A stretch of 64,000 nt of DNA from Apostichopus japonicus. Its lineage: Eukaryota > Echinodermata > Holothuroidea > Aspidochirotida > Stichopodidae. Location of the stretch: the NCBI RefSeq assembly GCF_037975245.1, contig NC_092566.1, positions 12,169,501 through 12,233,500 on the forward strand, written 5' to 3'. A program made the position numbers and the translations under genes. Below the pieces are notes generated by a model. The model was not told where the DNA came from and did not search any database. It worked only from the letters and a program-made list of their open reading frames with translations. The first letter of the stretch is position 1. Each line of letters begins with the position of its first letter. Positions 43,311 to 57,030 of this stretch are shown one piece after another.

Positions 43311-46300
43311 CCGCACATTCGATTGATCGGTACCGAACATTCGATTGATCTGAACCGCACATTCGAACTTACGGTACCAAACATTCGATTTAGCGATACC
43401 AAACATTCCATTGATCGGTACCGCACATTCGATTGATCGGTATCGCACTTTCGATTGATCGATACCGCATATTTGATTGATCGATACTGCACATTCGATT
43501 GATCGGTACGGAACATTCGATTGAACGGTACCGCACATTCGATTGATTGGTACAGAACATTCGATTGATCGATACCGCACATTCGATTGATCGATACCGC
43601 ACATTCGATTGATCGGTATCGCACATTCGATTGAACGGTACCGCACATTCGATTCATCGGTACCAAATATTCGATTGATCGATACCGCACATTCGATTGA
43701 TCAGTATCGCACATTCGATTTAACGATACCGCACATTCGATTGATCGGTACCGCACATTCGATTGGTCGGTACCGAACATTCGATTGATCGATACCGCAT
43801 ATTCGATTCATCGATATCGCACATTCGATTTAACGATACCGCACATTCGATTGATCGGTATCGCATATTTGATTGAACGATACCGCACATTCGATTGATC
43901 GGTACCGCACATTCGATTGATCGGTACCGAACATTCGATTGATCGATACCGCATATTCGATTGATCGATACCGCACAATCGATTGATCGGTACCGAACAT
44001 TCGATTGATCTGTACCGCACATTCGAACTTACGGTCCCAAACATTCCATTGATCGGTACCGCACATTCGATTGATCGGTACCGAACATTCGATTGATCTG
44101 TATCGCACATTCGATTGATCGGTACCGCACATTCGATTGATCGGTATCGCACTTTCGATTGATCGATACCGCATATTTGATTGATCGATACTGCACATTC
44201 GATTGATCGGTACGGAACATTCGATTGAACGGTACCGCACATTCGATTGATTGGTACAGAACATTAGATTGATCGATACCGCACATTCGATTGATCGATA
44301 CCGCACATTCGATTGATCGGTATCGCACATTCGATTCATCGATACCGCACATTCGATTCATCGGTACCGCACATTCGATTCATCGATACCGCACATTCGA
44401 TTGATCGGTATCGCACATTCGATTTAACGATACCGCACATTCGATTGATCGGTACCGCACATTCGATTGGTCGGTACCGAACATTCGATTGATCGATACC
44501 GCATATTCGATTGATCGATACCGCACATTCGATTGATCGATACCTCACATTAGATTGATCGGTATCGCATATTCGATTTAACGATACCGCACATTCGATT
44601 GATCGGTACCGCACATTCGATTGATCGGTACCGAACATTCGATTGATCGATACCGCATATTCGATTGATCGATACCGCACATTCGATTGATCGATACCTC
44701 ACAATCGATTGATCGGTATCGAATATTCGATTTAACGATACCGCACATTCGATTGATCGGTACCGCACATTCGATTGATCGGTACCGAACATTCGATTGA
44801 TCGGTACCGCACACTCGATTGATCGGCAAGGCACATTCGATTGACCGGTAACGCACATTCTATTGATCGGTACCGCACATTCGATTGATTGGTACCGCAC
44901 ATTCGATTGATCGGTACCGAACATTCGATTGATCTTTACCGCACAATCGATTGATCGGAACCGCACATTCGAACTTACGGTACCAAACATTCGATTTAGC
45001 GATACCAAACATTCCATTGATCGGTACCGCACATTCGATTGATCGGTATCGAATATTCGATTTAACGATACCGCACATTCGATTGATCGGTACCGCACAT
45101 TCGATTGATCTTTACCGCACAATCGATTGATCGGAACCGCACATTCGAACTTACGGTACCAAACATTCGATTTAGCGATACCAAACATTCCATTGATCGG
45201 TAACGCACATTCTATTGATCGGTACCGCACATTCGATTGATTGGTACCGCACATTCGATTGATCGGTACCGAACATTCGATTGATCGGTACCGCACATTC
45301 GATTGATCGGTACCGAACATTCGATTGATCGGTACCGAACATTCGATTGATCGTTACCGAACAATCGATTGATCGGTATCGCACTTTCGATTGATCGATA
45401 CCGCATATTTGATTGATCGATACTGCACATTCGATTGATCGGTACTGCACATTCGATTGATCGGTACCGAACATTCGATTGATCGATACCGCATATTCGA
45501 TTGATCGATACCGCACATTCGATTGATTGGTACGGAACGTTCGATTTATCGGAACCGAACATTCCATTGATCGATACTCAACATTCCATTGATCGGTACC
45601 GCACATTCGGTTTAACGATACCAAACATTCGATTGATCGGTAGGGAACATTCGATTGAACGGTACCGCACATTCGATTGATCGGTACGGAACATTCGTTT
45701 GATCGGTACCGCACATTCGATTGATCGGTATCGCACATTCGATAGATCGATACTCACATTCGATTGATCGGTACCGCACATTCGATTTAACGATACCAAA
45801 CATTCGATTGATCGGTACGGAACATTCGATAGATCGGTACCGAACATTCGATTGATCGGTACCGCACACTCGATTGATCGGCAAGGCACATTCGATTGAC
45901 CGGTAACGCACATTCTATAGATCGGTACCGCACATTCGATTGATTGGTACCGCACATTCGATTGATCGGTACCGAACATTCCATTGATCTTTACCGCACA
46001 ATCGATTGATCGGAACCGCACATTCGAACTTACGGTACCAAACATTCGATTTAGCGATACCAAACATTCCATTGATCGGTACCGCACATTCGATTGATCG
46101 GTACCGAACATTCGATTGATCTGTACCGCACGTTCGAACTTACGGTACCAAACATTCCATTGATCGGTACCGAACATACGATTGATCTGTACCGCACATT
46201 CGATTGATCGGTACCGCACATTCGATTGATCGGTACGGAACTTTCGATTGATCGATACCGCATATTTGATTGATCGATACTGCACATTCGATTGATCGGT

Positions 46301-49280
46301 ATCGCACATTCGATTTGAAGATACCGCACATTCGATTGATCGATACCGCACATTCGATTGATCGATACCGCACATTCGATTGATCGGTATCGCACTTTCG
46401 ATTGATCGATACCGCATATTTGATTGATCGATACTGCACATTCGATTGATCGGTACCGCACATTCGATTGGTCGGTACCGAACATTCGATTGATCGGTAC
46501 CGCATATTCGATTGATCGATACCGCACATTCGATTGATCGGTATCGCACATTCGATTGATCGATACCGCACATTCGATTGATCGGTACGGAACATTCGAT
46601 TCATCGGTACCACACATTCGATTGATCGATACCGCACATTCGATTGATCGGTATCGCACATTCGATTTAACGATACCGCACATTCGATTGATCGGTACCG
46701 CACATTCGATTGATCAGTACCGAACATTCGATTGATCGATACCGCATATTCGATTGATCGTTACCGAACAATCGATTGATCGGTATCGCACATTCGATTG
46801 ATCGATACCGCATATTTGATTGATCGATACTGCACATTCGATTGATCGGTATCGCACATTCGATTTGAAGATACCGCACATTCGATTGATCGATACCGCA
46901 CATTCGATTGATCGATACCGCACATTCGATTGATCGGTATCGCACTTTCGATTGATCGATACCGCATATTTGATTGATCGATACTGCACATTCGATTGAT
47001 CGGTACCGCACATTCGATTGGTCGGTACCGAACATTCGATTGATCGATACCGCATATTCGATTGATCGATACCGCACATTCCATTGATCGGTACGGAACA
47101 TTCGATTTATCGGAACCGAACATTCCATTGATCGATACTCAACATTCCATTGATCGGTACCGCACATTCGGTTTAACGATACCAAACATTCGATTGATCG
47201 GTAGGGAACATTCGATTTAACGATACCGCACATTCGATTGATCGGTACCGCACATTCGATTGATCGGTATCGCACATTCGATAGATCGATACTCACATTC
47301 GATTGATCGGTACCGCACATTCGATTTAACAATACCAAACATTCGATTGATCGGTACGGAACATTTGATAGATCGGTACCGAACATTCGATTGATCGGTA
47401 CCGCACACTCGATTGATCGGCAAGGCACATTCGATTGACCGGTAACGCACATTCTAATGAACGGTACCGCACATTCGATTGATTGGTACCGCACATTCGA
47501 TTGATCGGTACCGAACATTCGATTGATCTTTACCGCACAATCGATTGATCGGAACCGCACATTCGAACTTACGGTACCAAACATTCGATTTAGCGATACC
47601 AAACATTCCATTGATCGGTACCGCACATTCGATTGATCGGTACCGAACATTCGATTGATCTGTACCGCACATTCGATTGATCGGTACCGCACATTCGATT
47701 GATCGGTATCGCACATTCGATAGATCGATACTCACATTCGATTGATCGGTACCGCACATTCGATTTAACGATACCAAGCATTCGATTGATCGGTACGGAA
47801 CATTCGATAGATCGGTACCGAACATTCGATTGATCGGTACCGCACACTCGATTGATCGGCAAGGCACATTCGATTGACCGGTAACGCACATTCTATAGAT
47901 CGGTACCGCACATTCGATTGATTGGTACCGCACATTCGATTGATCGGTACCGAACATTCGATTGATCTTTACCGCACAATCGATTGATCGGAACCGCACA
48001 TTCGAACTTACGGTACCAAACATTCGATTTAGCGATACCAAACATTCCATTGATCGGTACCGCACATTCGATTGATCGGTACCGAACATACGATTGATCT
48101 GTACCGCACATTCGATTGATCGATACCGCACATTCGATTGATCGGTAACGCACTTTCGATTGATCGATACCGCATATTTGATTGATCGATACTGCACATT
48201 CGATTGATCGGAACGGAACATTCGATTGAACGGTACCGCACATTCGATTGATTGGTACCGAACATTCGATTGATCGATACCGCACATTCGATTGATCGAT
48301 ACCGCACATTCGATTGATCGGTATCGCACATTCGATTGATCGATACCGCACATTCGATTCATCGGTACCACACATTCGATTGATCGATACCGCACATTCG
48401 ATTGACCGGTAACGCACATTCGATTTAACGATACCGCACATTCGATTGATCGGTACCGCACATTCGATTGGTCGGTACCGAACATTCGATTGATCGATAC
48501 CGCATATTCGATTGATCGATATCGCACATTCGATTTAACGATACCGCACATTCGATTGATCGGTATCGCATATTCGATTTAACGATACCGCACATTCGAT
48601 TGATCGGTACGGAACATTCGATTGATCGGTACCGCACATTTGATTGATCGGTATCGCACATTCGATTTAAAGATACCGCACATTCGATTGATCGGTACCA
48701 CACATTCGATTGATCGATACCGCACATTTGATTGATCGGTATCGCACATTCGATTTAACGATACCGCACATTCGATTGGTCGGTACCGAACATTCGATTG
48801 ATCGATACCGCATATTCAATTGATCGATACGGCACATTCGATTGATCGATACCTCACATTCGATTGATCGGTATCGCATATTCGATTTAACGATACCGCA
48901 CATTCGATTGATCGGTACCGCACATTCGATTGATCGGTACCGAACATTCGATTGATCGATACCGCATATTCGATTGATCGATACCGCACATTCGATTGAT
49001 CGATACCTCACATTCGATTGATCGGTATCGAATATTCGATTTAATGATACCGCACATTCGATTGATCGGTACCGCACATTCGATTGATCGGTACCGAACA
49101 TTCGATTGATCGGTACCGCACATTCTATAGATCGGTACCGCACATTCGATTGATTGGTACTGCACATTCGATTGATTGGTACCGAACATTCGATTGATCG
49201 GTACCGCACATTCGATTGATCGGTACCGAACATTCGATTGATCGATACCGCACATTCGATTGATCGATACCGCACATTCG
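43311..49280 (+). repeat. 5.96-kb HOR, copy 2 of the tandem pair
   Basis: This second copy starts where copy 1 ends. It has 44 extra bases at about 46,544-46,587 and lacks one 22-bp unit at about 48,773 that is present in copy 1 at about 42,782-42,803. Single-base differences include 45,539 (ACGTTCG here, ACATTCG in copy 1), 48,089 (ACATACG here, ACATTCG in copy 1) and 48,727 (CATTTGA here, CATTCGA in copy 1). The array then passes into the 1,650-bp HOR domain. Confidence 0.9.
46544..46587 (+). repeat. 44-bp (two-monomer) insertion relative to HOR copy 1
   Basis: Copy 2 has GGTATCGCAC and GATACCGCAC units inserted between two monomers that are adjacent in copy 1 (about 40,606). The inserted pair repeats flanking variants, as expected from in-register slippage or unequal exchange. 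The exact edge cannot be fixed because the inserted ends match the flanks. Confidence 0.8.
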
Positions 49281-49617
49281 ATTGATCGGTACGGAACATT
49301 CGATTGATCGGTACGGAACATTCGATTGAACGGTACCGCTCATTCGATTGATCGGTACGGAACATTCGATTGATCGGTACCGCACAATCGATTGATCGGT
49401 ATCGCACATTCGATTTAAAGATACCGCACATTCGATTGATCGATACCGCACATTCGATTCATCGATACCGCACATTCGATTGATCGGTATCGCACATTCG
49501 ATTTAACGATATCGCACATTCGATTCATCGGTACCACACATTCGATTGATCGATACCGCACATTCGATTGATCGGTATCGCACATTCGATTTAACTATAC
49601 CGCACATTCGATTGATC
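49272..49617 (+). repeat. ~345-bp flank repeat, left copy, bordering the 1,650-bp HOR array
   Basis: This segment recurs at about 54,464-54,809, an offset of exactly 5,192 bp (236 x 22), on the far side of the three 1,650-bp units. Both copies carry the rare ACCGCTCATTCG unit (49,335 and 54,527), the ACAATCG unit and the TTTAAAGATACC unit. Its last ~70 bp overlap the first 1,650-bp unit. Confidence 0.82.
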
Positions 49618-51197
49618 GATACTGCACATTCGATTGATCGGTACGGAACATTCGATTGAACGGTACCGCACATTCGATTGATTGGTACAGAACATTCGAT
49701 TGATCGATACCGCACATTCGCTTGATCGGTATCGCACATTCGATTGATCGATACCGCACATTCGATTCATCGGTTCCACACATTCGATTGATCGATACCG
49801 CACATTCGATTGATCGGTATCGCACATTCGATTTAACGATACCGCACATTCGATTGATCGGTAACGCACATTCGATTGGTCGGTACCGCACATTCGATTT
49901 AACGATACCAAACATTCGATTGATCGGTAGGGAACATTCGATTAAACGGTACCGCACATTCGATTGATCGGTACGGAACATTCGATTGATCGATACCGCA
50001 CATTCGATTGATCGATACCGCACATTGTATAGATCGGTACCGCACATTCGATTGATTGGTACTGCACATTCGATTGATCGGTACCGAACATTCGATTGAT
50101 CTTTACCGAACAATCGATTGATCGGTATCGCACTTTCGATTGATCGATACCGCATATTCGATTGATCGGTATCGCACATTCGATTTAAAGATACCGCACA
50201 TTCGATTGATCGATACCGCACATTCGATTCATCGATACCACACATTCGATTGATCGGTATCGCACATTCGATTGATCGGTACCACACATTCGATTGATCG
50301 ATACCGCACATTCGATTGATCGGTATCGCACATTCGATTTAACGATACCGCACATTCGATTGATCGGTACCGCACATTCGATTGGTCGGTACCGAACATT
50401 CGATTGATCGATACCGCATATTCGATTGATCGATACCGCACATTCGATTGATCGATACCTCACATTCGATTGATCGGTATCGCATATTCGATTTAACGAT
50501 ACCGCACATTCGATTGATCGGTACCGCACATTCGATTGATCGGTACCGAACATTCGATTGATCGATACCGCATATTCGATTGATCGATACCGCACATTCG
50601 ATTGATCGATACCTCACATTCGATTGATCGGTATCGAATATTCGATTTAACGATACCGCACATTCGATTGATCGGTACCGCACATTCGATTGATCGGTAC
50701 CGAACATTCGATTGATCGGTACCGCACATTCTATAGATCGGTACCGCACATTCGATTGATTGGTACTGCACATTCGATTGATCGGTACCGAACATTCGAT
50801 TGATCGTTACCGAACAATCGATTGATCGGTATCGCACTTTCGATTGATCGATACCGCATATTTGATTGATCGATACTGCACATTCGATTGATCGGTACCG
50901 CACATTCGATTGATCGGTACCGAACATTCGATTGATCGATACCGCATATTCGATTGATCGATACCGCACTTTCGATTGATCGATACCTCACATTCGATTG
51001 ATCGGTATCGCACATTCGATTTAACTATACCGCACATTCGATTGATCGGTACCGCACATTCGATTGATCGGTACCGAACATTCGATTAATCGATAACGCA
51101 TATTCGATTGATCGATACCGAACGTTCGATTGATCGATACCGCATATTTGATTGATCGATACTGCACATTCGATTGATCGGTACGGAACATTCGATT
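49548..51197 (+). repeat. 1,650-bp HOR unit, copy 1 of 3
   Basis: This is the first of three consecutive units, each 1,650 bp or exactly 75 x 22. Diagnostic units are CATTCGCTTGATCGG (about 49,724), CGGTTCCACAC (about 49,771), CATTGTATAG (about 50,024) and GATTAAACGG (about 49,939). I found no base difference between this unit and the next two. The GGCAAGG phrase common elsewhere is missing. All its open frames are satellite shadows. Confidence 0.92.
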
Positions 51198-52847
51198 GAT
51201 CGATACCGCACATTCGATTGATCGGTATCGCACATTCGATTTAACTATACCGCACATTCGATTGATCGATACTGCACATTCGATTGATCGGTACGGAACA
51301 TTCGATTGAACGGTACCGCACATTCGATTGATTGGTACAGAACATTCGATTGATCGATACCGCACATTCGCTTGATCGGTATCGCACATTCGATTGATCG
51401 ATACCGCACATTCGATTCATCGGTTCCACACATTCGATTGATCGATACCGCACATTCGATTGATCGGTATCGCACATTCGATTTAACGATACCGCACATT
51501 CGATTGATCGGTAACGCACATTCGATTGGTCGGTACCGCACATTCGATTTAACGATACCAAACATTCGATTGATCGGTAGGGAACATTCGATTAAACGGT
51601 ACCGCACATTCGATTGATCGGTACGGAACATTCGATTGATCGATACCGCACATTCGATTGATCGATACCGCACATTGTATAGATCGGTACCGCACATTCG
51701 ATTGATTGGTACTGCACATTCGATTGATCGGTACCGAACATTCGATTGATCTTTACCGAACAATCGATTGATCGGTATCGCACTTTCGATTGATCGATAC
51801 CGCATATTCGATTGATCGGTATCGCACATTCGATTTAAAGATACCGCACATTCGATTGATCGATACCGCACATTCGATTCATCGATACCACACATTCGAT
51901 TGATCGGTATCGCACATTCGATTGATCGGTACCACACATTCGATTGATCGATACCGCACATTCGATTGATCGGTATCGCACATTCGATTTAACGATACCG
52001 CACATTCGATTGATCGGTACCGCACATTCGATTGGTCGGTACCGAACATTCGATTGATCGATACCGCATATTCGATTGATCGATACCGCACATTCGATTG
52101 ATCGATACCTCACATTCGATTGATCGGTATCGCATATTCGATTTAACGATACCGCACATTCGATTGATCGGTACCGCACATTCGATTGATCGGTACCGAA
52201 CATTCGATTGATCGATACCGCATATTCGATTGATCGATACCGCACATTCGATTGATCGATACCTCACATTCGATTGATCGGTATCGAATATTCGATTTAA
52301 CGATACCGCACATTCGATTGATCGGTACCGCACATTCGATTGATCGGTACCGAACATTCGATTGATCGGTACCGCACATTCTATAGATCGGTACCGCACA
52401 TTCGATTGATTGGTACTGCACATTCGATTGATCGGTACCGAACATTCGATTGATCGTTACCGAACAATCGATTGATCGGTATCGCACTTTCGATTGATCG
52501 ATACCGCATATTTGATTGATCGATACTGCACATTCGATTGATCGGTACCGCACATTCGATTGATCGGTACCGAACATTCGATTGATCGATACCGCATATT
52601 CGATTGATCGATACCGCACTTTCGATTGATCGATACCTCACATTCGATTGATCGGTATCGCACATTCGATTTAACTATACCGCACATTCGATTGATCGGT
52701 ACCGCACATTCGATTGATCGGTACCGAACATTCGATTAATCGATAACGCATATTCGATTGATCGATACCGAACGTTCGATTGATCGATACCGCATATTTG
52801 ATTGATCGATACTGCACATTCGATTGATCGGTACGGAACATTCGATT
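51198..52847 (+). repeat. 1,650-bp HOR unit, copy 2 of 3
   Basis: This is identical by eye to the preceding unit at an offset of 1,650 bp; CATTCGCTTGATCGG is at about 51,374 and CATTGTATAG at about 51,674. The junction with copy 1 is seamless and in phase with the monomer. Confidence 0.92.
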
Positions 52848-54497
52848 GATCGATACCGCACATTCGATTGATCGGTATCGCACATTCGATTTAACTATAC
52901 CGCACATTCGATTGATCGATACTGCACATTCGATTGATCGGTACGGAACATTCGATTGAACGGTACCGCACATTCGATTGATTGGTACAGAACATTCGAT
53001 TGATCGATACCGCACATTCGCTTGATCGGTATCGCACATTCGATTGATCGATACCGCACATTCGATTCATCGGTTCCACACATTCGATTGATCGATACCG
53101 CACATTCGATTGATCGGTATCGCACATTCGATTTAACGATACCGCACATTCGATTGATCGGTAACGCACATTCGATTGGTCGGTACCGCACATTCGATTT
53201 AACGATACCAAACATTCGATTGATCGGTAGGGAACATTCGATTAAACGGTACCGCACATTCGATTGATCGGTACGGAACATTCGATTGATCGATACCGCA
53301 CATTCGATTGATCGATACCGCACATTGTATAGATCGGTACCGCACATTCGATTGATTGGTACTGCACATTCGATTGATCGGTACCGAACATTCGATTGAT
53401 CTTTACCGAACAATCGATTGATCGGTATCGCACTTTCGATTGATCGATACCGCATATTCGATTGATCGGTATCGCACATTCGATTTAAAGATACCGCACA
53501 TTCGATTGATCGATACCGCACATTCGATTCATCGATACCACACATTCGATTGATCGGTATCGCACATTCGATTGATCGGTACCACACATTCGATTGATCG
53601 ATACCGCACATTCGATTGATCGGTATCGCACATTCGATTTAACGATACCGCACATTCGATTGATCGGTACCGCACATTCGATTGGTCGGTACCGAACATT
53701 CGATTGATCGATACCGCATATTCGATTGATCGATACCGCACATTCGATTGATCGATACCTCACATTCGATTGATCGGTATCGCATATTCGATTTAACGAT
53801 ACCGCACATTCGATTGATCGGTACCGCACATTCGATTGATCGGTACCGAACATTCGATTGATCGATACCGCATATTCGATTGATCGATACCGCACATTCG
53901 ATTGATCGATACCTCACATTCGATTGATCGGTATCGAATATTCGATTTAACGATACCGCACATTCGATTGATCGGTACCGCACATTCGATTGATCGGTAC
54001 CGAACATTCGATTGATCGGTACCGCACATTCTATAGATCGGTACCGCACATTCGATTGATTGGTACTGCACATTCGATTGATCGGTACCGAACATTCGAT
54101 TGATCGTTACCGAACAATCGATTGATCGGTATCGCACTTTCGATTGATCGATACCGCATATTTGATTGATCGATACTGCACATTCGATTGATCGGTACCG
54201 CACATTCGATTGATCGGTACCGAACATTCGATTGATCGATACCGCATATTCGATTGATCGATACCGCACTTTCGATTGATCGATACCTCACATTCGATTG
54301 ATCGGTATCGCACATTCGATTTAACTATACCGCACATTCGATTGATCGGTACCGCACATTCGATTGATCGGTACCGAACATTCGATTAATCGATAACGCA
54401 TATTCGATTGATCGATACCGAACGTTCGATTGATCGATACCGCATATTTGATTGATCGATACTGCACATTCGATTGATCGGTACGGAACATTCGATT
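52848..54497 (+). repeat. 1,650-bp HOR unit, copy 3 of 3
   Basis: This third unit carries the same markers at about 53,024 and 53,324. It ends at about 54,497-54,502, where GATACCGCAC is replaced by GGTACGGAAC and the right-hand flank copy continues. Perfect conservation over three units suggests very recent amplification or ongoing homogenisation. Confidence 0.92.
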
Positions 54498-54809
54498 GAT
54501 CGGTACGGAACATTCGATTGAACGGTACCGCTCATTCGATTGATCGGTACGGAACATTCGATTGATCGGTACCGCACAATCGATTGATCGGTATCACACA
54601 TTCGATTTAAAGATACCGCACATTCGATTGATCGATACCGCACATTCGATTCATCGATACCGCACATTCGATTGATCGGTATCGCACATTCGATTTAACG
54701 ATATCGCACATTCGATTCATCGGTACCACACACTCGATTGATCGATACCGCACATTCGATTGATCGGTATCGCACATTCGATTTAACTATACCGCACATT
54801 CGATTGATC
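54464..54809 (+). repeat. ~345-bp flank repeat, right copy
   Basis: This matches 49,272-49,617 with a few substitutions, for example GGTATCACAC at about 54,591 for GGTATCGCAC, and ACACACTCG at about 54,727 for ACACATTCG. With the left copy it brackets the 1,650-bp array, suggesting that the amplified block formed by exchange between flanking repeats. Confidence 0.8.
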
Positions 54810-55689
54810 GGTACCGCACATTCGATTGGTCGGTACCGTACATTCGATTGATCGATACCGCATATTCGATTGATCGATTCCGCACATTCGATTGATCGGT
54901 ACGGAACATTCGATTTATCGGAACCGAACATTCCATTGATCGATACTCAACATTCCATTGATCGGTACCGCACATTCGATTTAACGATACCAAACATTCG
55001 ATTGATCGGTAGGGAACATTCGATTGAACGGTACCGCACATTCGATTGATCGGTACGGAACATTCGATTGATCGGTACCGCACATTCGATTGATCGATAC
55101 CGCACATTGTATAGATCGGTACCGCACATTCGATTGATTGGTACTGCACATTCGATTGATCGGTACCGAACATTCGATTGATCTTTACCGAACAATCGAT
55201 TGATCGGTATCGCACTTTCGATTGATCGATACCGCATATTCGATTGATCGGTATCGCACATTCGATTTAACGATACCAAACATTCGATTGATCGATACCG
55301 CACATTCGATTGATCGGTACCGAACATTCGATTGATCGATACCGCATATTCGATTGATCGATACCGCACATTCGATTGATCGATACCTCACATTCGATTG
55401 ATCGGTATCGCACATTCGATTTAACTATACCTCACATTCGATTGATCGGTACCGCACATTCGATTGATCGGTAACGAACATTCGATTAATCGATACCGCA
55501 TATTCGATTGATCGATACCGCACATTCGATTGATCGGTACGGAACATTCGAGTGATCGGAACCGAACATTCCATTGATCGATACTCAACATTCCATTGAT
55601 CGGTACCGCACATTCGATTTAACGATACCAAACATTTGATTCATCGGTAGGGAACATTCGATTGAACGGTACCACACATTCGATTGATC
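54810..55689 (+). repeat. Mosaic satellite segment
   Basis: This holds satellite units only. It contains one GATACTCAAC phrase near 54,940, a CATTGTATAG unit at about 55,105 like those of the 1,650-bp HOR, and another GATACTCAAC phrase near 55,580 preceded by the CATTCGAGTGATCGG variant. No gene is present. Confidence 0.75.
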
Positions 55690-57030
55690 GGTACCGCACA
55701 TTCGATTGATCGGTACCGCACATTCGATTTAACGATACCAAACATTCGATTGATCGGTACGGAACATTCGATTGATCGGTACCTAGCATTCGATTGATCG
55801 ATACCGCATATTCGATTGATCGATACCGCATATTCGATTGATCGATACCGCACATTCGATTGATCGGTACGGAACATTCGATTTATCGGAACCGTACATT
55901 CCATTGATCGATACTCAACATTCCATTGATCGGTACCGCACATTCGGTTTAACGATACCAAACATTCGATTGATCGGTAGGGAACATTCGATTGAACGGT
56001 ACCGCACATTCGATTGATCGGTACAGAACATTCGATTGATAGGTACCGCACATTCGATTGATCGGTATCGCACATTCGATAGATCGATACTCACATTCGA
56101 TTGATCGGTACCGCACATTCGATTTAACGATACCAAACATTCGATTGATCGGTACGGAACATTCGATAGATCGGTACCGAACATTCGATTGATCGGTACC
56201 GCACACTCGATTGATCGGCAAGGCACATTCGATTGACCGGTAACGCACATTCTATAGATCGGTACCGTATATTCGATTGATTGGTACCGCACATTCGATT
56301 GATCGGTACCGAACATTCGATTGATCGGTACCGCACAATCGATTGATCGGAACCGCACATTCGAACTTACGGTACCGCACATTCGATTTAGCGATACCAA
56401 ACATTGCATTGATCGGTACCGCACATTCGATTGATCGGTACCGAACATTCGATTGATCTGTACCGCACATTCGATTGATCGGTACCGCACATTCGATTTA
56501 ACGATACCAAACATTCGATTGATCGGTAGGGAACATTCGATTGAACGGTACCGAACATTCGATTAATCGATACCGCATATTCGATTGATCGATACCGCAC
56601 ATTCGATTGATCGGTACGGAACATTCGAGTGATCGGAACCGAACATTCCATTGATCGATACTCAACATTCCATTGATCGGTACCGCACATTCGATTTAAC
56701 GATACCAAACATTTGATTGATCGGTACGGAACATTCGATTGATCGGTACATAACATTCGATTGATCGATACCGCACATTCGATTGATCGATACCGCACAT
56801 TCGATCGATCGGTACGGAACATTCGATTGATCGGTACCGAACATTCGATTGATCGATACCGCATATTCGATTGATCGATACCGCACACTCGATTGATCGA
56901 TACCTCACATTCGATTGATCGGTATCGCACATTCGATTTAACGATACCGCACATTCGATTGATCGGAACCGCACATTCGATTGATCGGTACCGCACATTC
57001 GATTGATCGATACCGCACATTCGATTGATC
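55690..57030 (+). repeat. 1,341-bp HOR, copy 1
   Basis: This is collinear with 57,031-58,371 at an offset of 1,341 bp (61 units minus one base). Shared markers are the GGTACCGTATATTCG unit (about 56,263 and 57,604), the CATTGCATTG unit (about 56,403 and 57,744) and GGTACATAAC (about 56,745 and 58,086). One visible difference is GATCGGTACC at about 56,323 where the second copy keeps GATCTTTACC. Confidence 0.87.
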
